Shown: piece after piece, positions 17,604 through 26,519 of the stretch
Layout of the letters: each line of letters begins with the position of its first letter
Numbering within the stretch: the stretch's first letter is position 1
DNA from: Collinsella aerofaciens
Lineage (GTDB): Bacteria > Actinomycetota > Coriobacteriia > Coriobacteriales > Coriobacteriaceae
Direction of reading: 5' to 3'
Assembly (NCBI RefSeq): GCF_015557435.1
Contig: NZ_JADNOH010000070.1
Location: 37,617-101,616 of the forward strand
DNA: 64,000 nucleotides
Position numbers and translations under genes: made by a program
Notes under the pieces: generated by a model
Database searches by the model: none
What the model was told of the DNA's origin: nothing
The model's input: only the letters and a program-made list of their open reading frames with translations

Positions 17604-17655
17604 TGAGCTGGTCTGCGGGTGGGCTATACTAGCTGCGGATGAAAGGAAGTTAGCC

Positions 17656-18543
17656 ATGTATGACAAAGGACCCGTACCCGGCCGCAACGACGCTTGCTGG
17701 TGCGGCAGCGGCAAGAAATACAAGAAATGCCACAGCGCTTTCGACGAGCGCCTCGAGCGCCTGTGGGAGGAGGGCTGGGAGGTTCTGCCTCGCACGCTCT
17801 ACAAGACTCCCGCCGATATCGAGGGCATCAAGCGCTCGGCAGCCATCAACGTGGGCGTGCTCGATTATGTGGGCGAGCATATCGCCGCAGGCATGACCAC
17901 CAACCAGATCGACCAGATGATCTACGACTACACCGTCGAGCACGGTGGCACGCCGGCCGACCTCAACTACGAGGGCTATCCCAAGAGCGTGTGCACCTCG
18001 ATCAACGACGTGGTCTGCCACGGTATCCCCTGCGATACGGACGTGCTGCACAAGGGCGACATCATCAACGTGGACTGCTCCACGATCCTAGACGGCTACT
18101 TTAGCGACTCGAGCCGTATGTTCTGCATCGGCGAGGTCTCGGCCGAGCGCCAGCGCCTGGTCGATGTCACCCGCGCCAGCGTGGAGGCGGGTCTGGCGGC
18201 CGTCAAGCCATGGCTGCCGCTCTCCGTCATGGCCGAGGCCGTGCAAAAGACGGTCGAGGACGCCGGTTTTAGCGTGGTGCGCGAGTACGGCGGACACGGC
18301 ATCGGTAAGGAGTTCCACGAGGACCCGTTTGTGGGCTTTACCACCGAGGCGCCCGATGTGGACACCATCATGGCTCCGGGCATGGTCTTTACCATCGAGC
18401 CCATGGTCAACGCCGGAGCGCCCGACATCAAGATCAGCAAGGGCGACGGCTGGTGCGTGCGCACCAAGGACGGCAGCGATTCGGCCCAGTGCGAGGTACA
18501 GCTCGTGGTGACCGAGGACGGCTACGAGCTGCTGAGCTGGTAG
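17656..18543 (+). CDS. map: Type I methionine aminopeptidase with N-terminal SEC-C zinc motif
   Basis: Cytoplasmic enzyme of 295 residues that removes initiator methionine. Residues 9-26 are a SEC-C motif (GRNDACWCGSGKKYKKCH), a small zinc knuckle also found on SecA and thought to help ribosome association. The catalytic domain holds the metal ligands in NVDCSTILDGYFSD (two Asp), GGHGIGKEFHE (His), FTIEPM (Glu) and QCEVQLVVTEDG (Glu). Length fits SEC-C-extended MetAP. A TATACT box lies at about 17626, and GAAAGGAAG precedes the ATG. Confidence 0.95.
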   Translation: MYDKGPVPGRNDACWCGSGKKYKKCHSAFDERLERLWEEGWEVLPRTLYKTPADIEGIKRSAAINVGVLDYVGEHIAAGMTTNQIDQMIYDYTVEHGGTPADLNYEGYPKSVCTSINDVVCHGIPCDTDVLHKGDIINVDCSTILDGYFSDSSRMFCIGEVSAERQRLVDVTRASVEAGLAAVKPWLPLSVMAEAVQKTVEDAGFSVVREYGGHGIGKEFHEDPFVGFTTEAPDVDTIMAPGMVFTIEPMVNAGAPDIKISKGDGWCVRTKDGSDSAQCEVQLVVTEDGYELLSW

Positions 18544-18552
18544 CCGTGGATG

Positions 18553-18602
18553 CGCCGGGCTTCACGATGGATATGTTAACCATCGCGAAGCCCGGCGTTT
18601 TT
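18553..18602 (+). terminator. Terminator of map
   Basis: CGCCGGGCTTCACGATGG (18553-18570) pairs with CCATCGCGAAGCCCGGCG (18580-18597), followed by TTTTT. Confidence 0.92.
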
Positions 18603-18616
18603 ATAGCGTTTTGCCT

Positions 18617-18659
18617 GATAAAACCTGCCAAAATAAACCTGTCCCTTTTTTGGCAGGTT
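18617..18659 (+). repeat. Dispersed 45-bp hairpin repeat, copy 1
   Basis: AAACCTGCCA (18621-18630), the core AAATAAACCTGTCCC and TGGCAGGTT (18651-18659). It lies in the 5' leader of the dehydrogenase gene, directly after the map terminator. Confidence 0.85.
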
Positions 18660-18677
18660 GAGCGGAGAGGACTGCCT

Positions 18678-19613
18678 GTGAACATCCTGGTTTTGCTGCC
18701 CGTCAACGACCGTCATCGCGCAATTCTTGAGTCGAGCGCTCCGGGCGAGGACTTTATCTACACGAGCGCCGACGCCGCCGCGCGCAAGCAGGTCGCCGAT
18801 GCCGACGTGATCCTGGGCAACATCGACCCTGACATGCTCACGGCATGCGAGCATCTCCAGCTGTTGCAATTGCAGACCGCCGGCTATGACGACTACCTTG
18901 CCGCCGGCACCGTGCCAGCCGACGCCAAACTGTCTTGCTCGGTGGGCGCCTACGGCCAGGCCGTGAGCGAGCACATGTTTGCCATGGTCCTTTCCATGAT
19001 GAAGCGCCTGCCCGGCTATCACGACTTGCAGCGCGAGCATCGCTGGGAGGATTTGGGGCCGGTTACCTCGCTCAAAAATGCCAACGTGCTGGTGCTGGGC
19101 GCGGGCGATATCGGCGGCCACTTTGCCACGCTCTGCCGCAGCATGGGCGCACACGTCCGCGGCATCAAGCGCCATCCGCTCGTCTATCCCATTGTGTTTG
19201 AGTACATGGACGGCATGGACGCCCTCCCCGAGCGCCTGGCCGAGGCTGACATCGTCGCATCCTTTATGCCCAGCACACCCGAGACCCGCGGCCTGGCGAA
19301 CGCCGAGTTCTTCACCGCGATGAAACCGGGCGCCTTCTTTGCCAACGGCGGCCGCGGCGATCTTGTGGTCGCCGACGACTTGGTTGCGGCACTCGAGTCC
19401 GGGCACCTTGCCGGTGCTGCGGTCGACGTCACCGACCCCGAGCCGCTGCCTGAGACAAGCCCACTGTGGGATGCGCCCAACATGCTCATCACGCCGCATG
19501 TCTCGGGCTGGTTCCACTTGGAGGCTACGCTCAACAATGTGGTCGACATTGCCGCAGAGAATCTGCGTCACCTGCAAGCCGGCGAAACTTTACGTTGTTG
19601 GATCGAGCATTAG
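18678..19613 (+). CDS. D-isomer-specific 2-hydroxyacid dehydrogenase family protein
   Basis: NAD-dependent dehydrogenase of 311 residues, in the family that reduces 2-keto acids to D-2-hydroxy acids. The Rossmann motif is VLVLGAGDIGGHFATLCRSMG, unlike the commoner GxGxxG followed by Ala; it is followed by a binding-domain pattern MKPGAFFANGGRGDLVV and the catalytic region DVTDPEPLP with ITPHVSGW, where the usual catalytic histidine is His in PHVSG. The substrate cannot be told. The start is a GTG at 18678 with GGAGAGG 7 bases upstream; the longer open frame overlaps map and is not credible. Confidence 0.85.
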   Translation: MNILVLLPVNDRHRAILESSAPGEDFIYTSADAAARKQVADADVILGNIDPDMLTACEHLQLLQLQTAGYDDYLAAGTVPADAKLSCSVGAYGQAVSEHMFAMVLSMMKRLPGYHDLQREHRWEDLGPVTSLKNANVLVLGAGDIGGHFATLCRSMGAHVRGIKRHPLVYPIVFEYMDGMDALPERLAEADIVASFMPSTPETRGLANAEFFTAMKPGAFFANGGRGDLVVADDLVAALESGHLAGAAVDVTDPEPLPETSPLWDAPNMLITPHVSGWFHLEATLNNVVDIAAENLRHLQAGETLRCWIEH

Positions 19614-19615
19614 GG

Positions 19616-19756
19616 TTCCGCCGTTCTAACGAACGGCGGACCACTCGACGCTGCGAGCCCGCCGTTTGGCCAATCTGCCGTTCAATTTCAAAGGCGCGAC
19701 CAGAAGGTCAGCGCCTTTTCATTTCACGGCACCTTGGCGCAAACGGCGGGCTCTCG
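19616..19756. repeat. Short hairpin plus long nested palindrome between convergent genes
   Basis: TCCGCCGTTC/GAACGGCGGA (19618-19640) is followed by a larger structure. GCGAGCCCGCCGTTTGGCCAA (19653-19673) pairs with TTGGCGCAAACGGCGGGCTC region (19734-19756), and AAAGGCGCGACC/GGTCAGCGCCTTT closes inside. It probably terminates both the dehydrogenase and the PIN toxin genes. Confidence 0.65.
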
Positions 19757-19787
19757 CTGACTTTTGTTCGGCCAGTGAGGTCTAGAG

Positions 19788-20282
19788 CTATTTGAGCGTT
19801 GCTAAGTAATTTTTTGCGTCTTCTACACTCATTGCTGCGACGGGTGCGTGTAAAGAGAGCTTGACATCGTTGGTGACCAGGAGATCTGCCTTTGCGCGTA
19901 TCGCTGCCGCAATGATTAAATCGTCTTCGTAATCGCTATGGAGCTCACGCTGCCTGCTCGCCATCCATATATCGCTCAGGTCACAGGGCACTGGCGTGGC
20001 AAGCTGCGACAGCACGCTAAGACAATCCCATGCAAGCGAAGTCGCTACCGTAGCGGCATACTGGGAAAGCGAACCATGCTCGCGCCGATACCATGCCTTA
20101 TGTTCGCTTGAAATCAAATAAAACAGGTCTTTGGACGATGTCGCCGCGTACAGCAAATCAACCTGCGCCGTGCATGCATCGCGTAAAAACTCAATCGCCA
20201 CCGAACGACCACGTCGTGAGGGAATGAAGTAATCGAGCCACACGTTGGTGTCAACCAAGATGCGCTCTGGAGTCTCACTCAT
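19788..20282 (-). CDS. PIN-domain toxin (VapC-like ribonuclease)
   Basis: PIN-domain protein of 164 residues, the toxin half of a toxin-antitoxin pair that would cut RNA in a Mg-dependent way. Catalytic acidic positions are visible: Asp11 in LVDTNVWLDYF, Glu119-Asp120-Asp121 in SDYEDDLIIAAAI, and Asp139 in LLVTNDVKL. Its start overlaps the end of the antitoxin gene by 8 bases, the usual order of antitoxin first. Confidence 0.88.
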   Translation of the reverse strand: MSETPERILVDTNVWLDYFIPSRRGRSVAIEFLRDACTAQVDLLYAATSSKDLFYLISSEHKAWYRREHGSLSQYAATVATSLAWDCLSVLSQLATPVPCDLSDIWMASRQRELHSDYEDDLIIAAAIRAKADLLVTNDVKLSLHAPVAAMSVEDAKNYLATLK

Positions 20283-20655
20283 AGAGCCAGCTCATCTCCT
20301 CGCCATAGCGATCCGCATAGGCATTCCGTTTGAGCTCTTCGTCGTCCGATGGCTGAGCCTTGACCATATCGATTCCCGACTCACAGCAAGCGGCAGCGAA
20401 CAGCTTCGACCCCTGATCCATGAGCTCGAGCTTACGTTTGGCGGCCTTTTCGCGCTCGCGCTGTTCCGCCCGGGCACGACTGGGCAGCAGGATATCCTCG
20501 AGCGCACCGGGGCGATCGGCCAGCGACGCTGCAAGCTGCCAGAGCGCTCGCACCGCTTGGCTCGGCGTCATACCGGCCTTGGAGAGAGCGGCGTCCCCAC
20601 TCCTTTTAAGATCGGCATCGAGACGTACGTTGATCTGAGCGGCTGTTGTGGTCAT
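20275..20655 (-). CDS. RelB/DinJ-like antitoxin
   Basis: Protein of 126 residues. The N-terminus (AAQINVRLDADLKRSGDAAL then GMTPSQAVRALW) is the ribbon-helix-helix dimer and DNA-binding domain of RelB/DinJ antitoxins. The charged C-terminal half (about 60-126) would wrap and block the PIN toxin. A RelB-type antitoxin with a PIN toxin is a mixed but known pairing. A promoter region with AT-rich dyads lies at about 20660-20730, where the antitoxin probably represses itself. Confidence 0.82.
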   Translation of the reverse strand: MTTTAAQINVRLDADLKRSGDAALSKAGMTPSQAVRALWQLAASLADRPGALEDILLPSRARAEQREREKAAKRKLELMDQGSKLFAAACCESGIDMVKAQPSDDEELKRNAYADRYGEEMSWLYE

Positions 20656-20750
20656 AACCCCTCCTTAATACTTCAAAACTATCATAAAACTCTATGGTAG
20701 ATACGTAAAGCATGTATAGCATTTATAAGCATTAGCCGTACTCTGTACAC

Positions 20751-20784
20751 AAAAAGCCGCCGAGGCACACTGCACCTCGGCGGC
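20751..20784 (-). terminator. Terminator of the M18 aminopeptidase gene
   Basis: GCCGCCGAGG (20756-20765) pairs with CCTCGGCGGC (20775-20784); on the minus strand it is followed by TTTTTG. Confidence 0.88.
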
Positions 20785-20825
20785 TACGCATCACCAATCC
20801 AGTTCGGTTTCACCCTTTGCATTCG

Positions 20826-20871
20826 CCCAGATAAAACCTGCCAAAATTAACATCCCTTTTTGGCAGGTTTT
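20826..20871 (+). repeat. Dispersed 45-bp hairpin repeat, copy 2
   Basis: AAAACCTGCCA (20833-20843) and TGGCAGGTTTT (20861-20871) enclose a shortened core AAATTAACATCCCTTTT. The stem runs into the stop codon of the M18 aminopeptidase. Confidence 0.8.
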
Positions 20872-22255
20872 AGAGCTCCACACTTTCGGCGCCGTTGATG
20901 GTTAGGTTGCGCTCGTAGAAGGCGGTGAGGGCGCGGATAGCGTACATCACGTCGCGCACGCCGCCGGTCTCGTAGCTCGAGTGCATGGCAAGCTGCGGCA
21001 GGCCCACGTCCACGGCATGCATGCTCGCCTGCATATTGGACAGATTGCCCAGGGTAGAACCGCCGGCCATATCGCTTTTGTTGGCAAAGGCCTGCGTGGG
21101 CACGTCGGCGTCATCGCAAATGGCCTGGAACACCGCGCGGCTAAAGGCGTCGGTGCAGTAGTGCTGGTTGGCGGCCTCCTTGATGACGATGCCGCCGTTG
21201 AGTACCACCTGATTGCGGGCATCGCACTTCTCGGCATGGTTGGGGTGCACGGCATGTGCATTGTCGCAGCTTACAAGCATCGAGGCGGCAAGTGCGCGGT
21301 GGTACGACTCGTCGTCAAAGCCCAACGATCCGTTGATGCGGCGCAGCGCGTCGGCCAAGAACGTCGACATGGCGCCCTGCTTGGTCTCGGAGCCAACCTC
21401 CTCATTATCAAAGCAGCAGAAGACCGAAACGTCGTGCGCGTTCTCGGCACCCAAAAATGCCTGCAGTGAGGTGTAGGCGCAGGCCAGGTCGTCGAGCTTG
21501 GGCGTCGAGATGAACTCGTCGGCCCAGCCCCAAATGCGCGCATCCTGACGATTGACCAGGAACAGATCGCGGCCCAGGATCTGCTCGGGCTCAACGTCCA
21601 GTTCGTCAGCGATCAGGGCGTCAAAATCTCCCTGCTTAAGGTCACCGGCGCTGATGAGCGGGCACAGATCAATGGCTCGGTTGGGAGCAAAGTCCTCGTT
21701 AACGCCGCGGTTCATGTGGATGGCAAGGCTCGGGATAATAGCGACCTCGCGCTCGGTGGCAAGCAGGCGGCTCTCAATACGGTCGCCCTCGCGCACCAGC
21801 ACGCGTCCGGCCAGCGCGAGCGGACGATCAAACCAGGTGTAGTCGATCATACCGCCGTAAGCCTCGGTGTTCAGGCGCAGCGTTTCGCCCGCGCCGTCAA
21901 GCTCGGGCACGGCCTTGACCTTAAACGTCGGCGAATCGCTGTGCGACGCCGTGAGCTGAAAATGATAGTCACCGGCAACGCCGTCCTCGCCCCACGTCGC
22001 GGCCAGGTCCTCGCCCACCTTAAAGGCAACAACGCTCGAGGTGTTGCGCTGCGTGTAATAGCGCCCGCCCGGCTCGATATCCCACGCCGCATTCTCGGGC
22101 AGGTAGGTAAAGCCCGCCTCGTCGAGTTCGGCCATAATGGTCGCTGCCGTATGGAACATGCTGGGGCACGCCTCGATAAAGTCGATAAGGTCGTTGGCGG
22201 CCTCGATATCGTCGGCCGTCACATGCGCGCGCTCGGGCGTTTCCTGATCCGTCAT
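20870..22255 (-). CDS. M18-family aminopeptidase
   Basis: Zinc aminopeptidase of 461 residues, the usual size for M18 (aspartyl-type) peptidases. It takes N-terminal residues from peptides in the cytoplasm. Metal and catalytic patterns: ASHSDSPTFKVK (His and Asp), CCFDNEEVGSETKQGA (Glu-Glu pair), VSCDNAHAVHPNH (Asp, His) and LAMHSSYETGGVRD (final His). The frame is open to 22405, but the ATG at 22255 follows GGGGAGAG and starts with a normal soluble N-terminus. Confidence 0.9.
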   Translation of the reverse strand: MTDQETPERAHVTADDIEAANDLIDFIEACPSMFHTAATIMAELDEAGFTYLPENAAWDIEPGGRYYTQRNTSSVVAFKVGEDLAATWGEDGVAGDYHFQLTASHSDSPTFKVKAVPELDGAGETLRLNTEAYGGMIDYTWFDRPLALAGRVLVREGDRIESRLLATEREVAIIPSLAIHMNRGVNEDFAPNRAIDLCPLISAGDLKQGDFDALIADELDVEPEQILGRDLFLVNRQDARIWGWADEFISTPKLDDLACAYTSLQAFLGAENAHDVSVFCCFDNEEVGSETKQGAMSTFLADALRRINGSLGFDDESYHRALAASMLVSCDNAHAVHPNHAEKCDARNQVVLNGGIVIKEAANQHYCTDAFSRAVFQAICDDADVPTQAFANKSDMAGGSTLGNLSNMQASMHAVDVGLPQLAMHSSYETGGVRDVMYAIRALTAFYERNLTINGAESVEL

Positions 22256-22579
22256 GCTCTCCCCTTTCGCTGGGCTGATGGTCCCCTCCAGCATACCCCC
22301 AACTGACCGGCCTGTCCGACAAATCGAATGCCAAACAAAGCCAGACGCTCCAAACAGAAAAGTCGATGCTCTTGCGTTACAGGCAAACGACAATTGAATT
22401 GACAAGTTAACCAGTGGTAATTTCTGGTATTTTTGTTTACTGCCTTTAACTTTTTGCGGTAAGCAACATGAGTTCTATGGCAGTTACCTATCATGTGCGA
22501 CGCACATGACCACTGTCCATCCGGGTGCAACAGGAAAGGAGAGCAGCACCCAACGACCGATCGATAGAAAAGAGGTTCT
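22256..22579. promoter_or_regulatory. Divergent control region with a 19-bp palindrome
   Basis: This 324-bp gap separates the M18 gene (minus) from the flavin locus (plus). It holds the perfect palindrome TCATGTGCGACGCACATGA (22491-22509), 70 bp before the surface-protein start, and a TTGACA hexamer at 22400-22405 without a convincing -10 partner. The ribosome site AAGAGGTTCT precedes the ATG at 22580. Confidence 0.5.
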
Positions 22580-25500
22580 ATGCACAACGATAACGCTGTG
22601 CTGCGCAAGCTCAACACTGTGGGCAGCAATGCCTGCCGAGGCGCACTCATCGCCGCGATGACCGTCTCGATGATGCCTACCAGCGCTTTTGCCGCAGCAG
22701 CAACAACGGAGACCGGCTCCGAAGCTACCAACAACGCGCCGATCTCCGCCACCAGTGAGGAAACGAAGTCCCTCAGCTCCGAGTATAGCCTGAGTGCCGT
22801 CTCTGACGACGCCGCATCCTCCTCGACCAGCTACGATTTGACTAAAATCGCAGATGGTACGTATGAGGGCACGGCCACGGCCGACTCGAAGGACCCGCTC
22901 AATAAAGCTGGCGACGAATGGAACGCAGCTGATGGAAAGTATGACGTCAACGTCAGCGTAACCGTCAAGTCTGGCAAAATTGCCAAGGTCGAAGTCGCCG
23001 ACTACAGTAGTTTGGGCGACGATGACTGGGACCGCATGGACAAGGCCGTTAACGGTTTTAGCAAAAAAGGCACGTCCTATAAGGGCATCGTCGAGCAAAT
23101 CGAGACTGCCGGCAACACTACCTCAATCGATGCTGTTTCGACCGCCACGATCTCGTCCAACGCCATCAAGGCTGCCGTCGATAATGCCCTGCAAGCTGCC
23201 TATGACGAGCAGAATCCGTCGACCCCTGCGACCGACGAGTACACCTACGGTTACGCTGGCCTGACGTGGGCCGAGTATTGGGCTGGTGAAAACGTGCAGG
23301 CGGCAGGGTCCTCCGCTTCGTCGAGCGAGCTCGATTCCCGCAACGAGGCCGACAAGGGCGCTTTTGACGTGGTGACCCGTGCAACCTTTAACCACGGCCT
23401 GCATCGCGGCAGCTATCAGTGCACCGACGTGATCAAAACTGCCGAGGGCGTAAAAATTTACCCTTCGTATTATCCCGACAGCAAGTCCTTTGTTGATGTC
23501 GATGGCAACGTCTTTTCTATTGACAGCAAGGCTAAGACCGTGACGGCGGCCGACGGCACGGTGTACACCATGACGGGTCACGAGGTCACGGGACTCAAGT
23601 ACGTTCCCGTCAAAATCAAGACCAGCGACCTGGAGGCTTTTAAGGCGAGTCACAGCTTTGTCGCCAATGGCGAGACGCTCGCCGGCGGCTACGGCGAAAA
23701 TAACCTCCAGGCCTACTCCGGCCTGGTTGCGTCCGTCGACGCCGACACCAACGGCCTTAAGACCGTGACCAACAACAACGGAACCTTCAGCTTCTCGGCC
23801 GCCGCCACCGGCACCGACTCGGGCATCAAGGGTCAGGAGCTCAAGACCGCCACGGGTATTGAACCCACGGTTAAGGACGCGAGCGGCTCCTACGGCGAGT
23901 TCCTGCGCGTAGACCTCAACGGCACCTATGGCGACCTGGGCGCCAATATGCAAAGCGTCACCTGGACCTATTACGGCGACGACGCGACCTGCACCAACGC
24001 CCTTGCCACCTACGGCACCAAGTTCGCGGCCGACAACTGGATGCACAAGTCCATGGGCATTCAGCTGGGCCTCACTAAATCCGAGCGCTGCCAGCTGCCC
24101 AAGGGCACCAACGGCACCGGCTACTGGAAGCTTACCGTCCATGCCTTGGGCTACAACGATTACACCTACACCTTCCAGGCGACCGATGACAACATCGTGG
24201 GCGCCAAGGAGCCGGTGACCGACGCCACCAAGGCCCAGCTGCAGGAGCTCTACGATAAGGCGACGTCCCTCGATAAGTCCAAGTACACCGAGGACTCCTG
24301 GACCGCCTCGTCCATCGAGGCCGAAACTGTCGAGACCAAGGACCTGCTCGCCAAGAAAAACCTGGGCGAAGCCGAGGCCGCCGAGCAGATCAAACACCTG
24401 CAGGGCGCGCTCGACGCGCTCGTGAGCCTGTATCCCCAGGCCGGCGACTACGTGCTCATGAACATCCCCTACAGCGATTTCTATGCCTCCGAGAGCAATA
24501 ACAAGGGCACTGATGTCGTAACTTCGGCAACTAAGCAGAAGACGCGTTCGACGCTCGCCGCCGGCAGCTATCATGTCAACGCCGACGGATCCGATATTTC
24601 GGGCGTGACGTTTGCCGTCAAGGTAGGTGAAGGCGATATCGACTGGTCCAAGTTCACCCGCGTGACCGACGACAGCTTGGTAACCGTCACCACCTCGATC
24701 AAAGGCAAGGAGTCCACGACGACCTACACGGGCAAGGACGCCCTGTTTGAGTCTGCGAACTACTCTTACTACGTGCTGCCTGCCGGCGAGGTTCCGACCA
24801 ATTACAAGGAGCTCACCGCCGATTCCAAGGGCAACCTAAGCTTTGGCGCTGTCAAGGGCAAGGAAGCCACCGAACTTGCAAACGTCACCGCCGACTTTAA
24901 GACCTCCAGCAAGTACGGCGACTACGAGATCGACTTTAAGAACCTGCGCGAGCAGATGGTCGACGCCGACGGCAACCAGGCGACCGTATACGGTGCCGTG
25001 GTCAATGCCGCCGATGCGGACGGCACCACCGAGGGCTATGGCATGCGCACCGTCGAGAACATCTGGAAGGGCAAGGAGATTGCCTGGAGCTGCGGCCTGG
25101 TCAACGAGTCTCACGGCAGCCCGTTGAGCTCGCGGCACTACAAGTCCATGATGGGCAAGACCATCAAGAGTGTGACGTTCTACACCTCTACGGGCACCTA
25201 CACCGTTGCCATGAACCAGTACGTCCCCGTCAAGGCCTCCAAGTCCGAGATCGACGTCGAGGCGAACGCCAAGGCCGATGCCGAGACCGCCGAAGTCAAG
25301 GCGACGCTGCCGGCAGACTTCAAGGTCGAGTACAAGCTCGACGACGCCGATGTCACGGTCGACAACGGCACGTTCTCCATCAAGGACCTCAAGCCCGGCA
25401 AGCACACCCTCGTGGCGCGCGACGCCTCGGGCAAGTATGCCGATGTGACGAGCGAGTTCACCGTCACGACCGACAAGACCGTCGCCAAGTTTGACGAGGG

Positions 25501-26419
25501 CACCTCGAAGATCACCGCCGCCAACGAGGGCGACGATGTCGAGAACTTTATCGGCAACATCACCACGGTCAACGTCAACGGCACCGACTACGCCGCTTCC
25601 GGCCGCGGTTCCGTCAAAATCATCAACGCCGACGGCTCCATCAACCTCGACGCCGTCGCCGGCGGTCAGCAGAGCGCCAAGCCTAAGGCCACAGGCCAGC
25701 AGCAGGGCACCAAGGTGTTTGCCAACTACGGCACCTACACCATCAAGGTGACCTCCACCGGCTACAACACCCCGCTCGAGTTCACCTTTACCCACAAGGC
25801 CGACCGCACCGACCTCGATAAGGCCATCGATGCAGCCGAAAAGCTCGACAAGAGCGCCTTCACCGCCGTCTCCTGGAACGCCATGAGCGACGCCCTCAGC
25901 GCCGCCAAGACCGTCCAGGCCAACGATGCCGCCACCGATGACGCCATCGCCCAGGCCCTGAACGCGCTCAACAGCGCCGTGGCCAACCTCGCCGCCAAGG
26001 CGACTGATGAGGCCAAGTCCGCGCTCGCCGACCTGATCGAGAGCGCCGGCACCGTCAAGAACGACGGCTACACCGACGCCTCCTGGAACGACTTCCAGAC
26101 AGCACTCGATGAGGCTAAGCAGGTTGCCGCCTCTGAGGACCCCTCCGCCAGCGAGGTGGCTTCTGCCGTTGACAAGCTGAAGGCCACCCAGGACGCACTT
26201 ACCAAGAAGGGCACGGAGGGAAAGCCCGCCGGTGGCTCCACCTCTACGACGACCACGACGACGACCACCGATACCAAGAAGGCCAATGCATCCAAGAAGG
26301 ACGCAAGCGGCCTCCCCGGCACCGGTGATACCCAGATCGCCACGGTCGGCATCTTCGCCGGTATCGGCGCCGCCATTGCGGCCGCCGGCGTCGCCATCCG
26401 CCGCCGCATGCAGCACTAG
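22580..26419 (+). CDS. LPXTG cell-wall protein with FMN-binding-like, Tp47-like and FIVAR domains
   Basis: Surface protein of 1279 residues. A signal peptide (1-38) is followed by an FMN-binding-like domain (about 91-205) whose flavin-attachment position reads DAVSTATISS (184-193), not the canonical SGAT. Two related modules follow (about 220-540 and 620-930); the first begins YGYAGLTWAEYW and the second NIPYSDFYASE. They remind me of the Treponema Tp47 penicillin-binding lipoprotein domain, a tentative match. FIVAR-like helical repeats lie at about 543-615, 1075-1140 and 1140-1210. A Thr-rich linker leads to the sortase signal LPGTG (1245-1249), a hydrophobic helix and RRR. It would be the outermost element of the flavin locus. 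A strong terminator separates it from the next gene. Confidence 0.8.
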   Translation: MHNDNAVLRKLNTVGSNACRGALIAAMTVSMMPTSAFAAAATTETGSEATNNAPISATSEETKSLSSEYSLSAVSDDAASSSTSYDLTKIADGTYEGTATADSKDPLNKAGDEWNAADGKYDVNVSVTVKSGKIAKVEVADYSSLGDDDWDRMDKAVNGFSKKGTSYKGIVEQIETAGNTTSIDAVSTATISSNAIKAAVDNALQAAYDEQNPSTPATDEYTYGYAGLTWAEYWAGENVQAAGSSASSSELDSRNEADKGAFDVVTRATFNHGLHRGSYQCTDVIKTAEGVKIYPSYYPDSKSFVDVDGNVFSIDSKAKTVTAADGTVYTMTGHEVTGLKYVPVKIKTSDLEAFKASHSFVANGETLAGGYGENNLQAYSGLVASVDADTNGLKTVTNNNGTFSFSAAATGTDSGIKGQELKTATGIEPTVKDASGSYGEFLRVDLNGTYGDLGANMQSVTWTYYGDDATCTNALATYGTKFAADNWMHKSMGIQLGLTKSERCQLPKGTNGTGYWKLTVHALGYNDYTYTFQATDDNIVGAKEPVTDATKAQLQELYDKATSLDKSKYTEDSWTASSIEAETVETKDLLAKKNLGEAEAAEQIKHLQGALDALVSLYPQAGDYVLMNIPYSDFYASESNNKGTDVVTSATKQKTRSTLAAGSYHVNADGSDISGVTFAVKVGEGDIDWSKFTRVTDDSLVTVTTSIKGKESTTTYTGKDALFESANYSYYVLPAGEVPTNYKELTADSKGNLSFGAVKGKEATELANVTADFKTSSKYGDYEIDFKNLREQMVDADGNQATVYGAVVNAADADGTTEGYGMRTVENIWKGKEIAWSCGLVNESHGSPLSSRHYKSMMGKTIKSVTFYTSTGTYTVAMNQYVPVKASKSEIDVEANAKADAETAEVKATLPADFKVEYKLDDADVTVDNGTFSIKDLKPGKHTLVARDASGKYADVTSEFTVTTDKTVAKFDEGTSKITAANEGDDVENFIGNITTVNVNGTDYAASGRGSVKIINADGSINLDAVAGGQQSAKPKATGQQQGTKVFANYGTYTIKVTSTGYNTPLEFTFTHKADRTDLDKAIDAAEKLDKSAFTAVSWNAMSDALSAAKTVQANDAATDDAIAQALNALNSAVANLAAKATDEAKSALADLIESAGTVKNDGYTDASWNDFQTALDEAKQVAASEDPSASEVASAVDKLKATQDALTKKGTEGKPAGGSTSTTTTTTTTDTKKANASKKDASGLPGTGDTQIATVGIFAGIGAAIAAAGVAIRRRMQH

Positions 26420-26455
26420 CGCCTAAAACGCGCGCCACGCGCTCGCAACGCAAGC

Positions 26456-26490
26456 GCCCGCAGCCCCAACCAGGGCTGCGGGCCTTTTCT
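26456..26490 (+). terminator. Terminator after the LPXTG protein gene
   Basis: GCCCGCAGCCC (26456-26466) pairs with GGGCTGCGGGC (26473-26483), followed by CTTTTCT. The next gene starts 30 bases on, so the downstream genes may depend on read-through. Confidence 0.88.
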
Positions 26491-26519
26491 CATACTCGAC
26501 CACGGGAGACCACCCACAA

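Noticed and set aside
24836..26416. 526-residue minus-strand frame opposite the LPXTG protein
   Set aside because: Glycine/valine-rich shadow of the Ala/Asp/Lys-rich surface protein; no credible start or homology.
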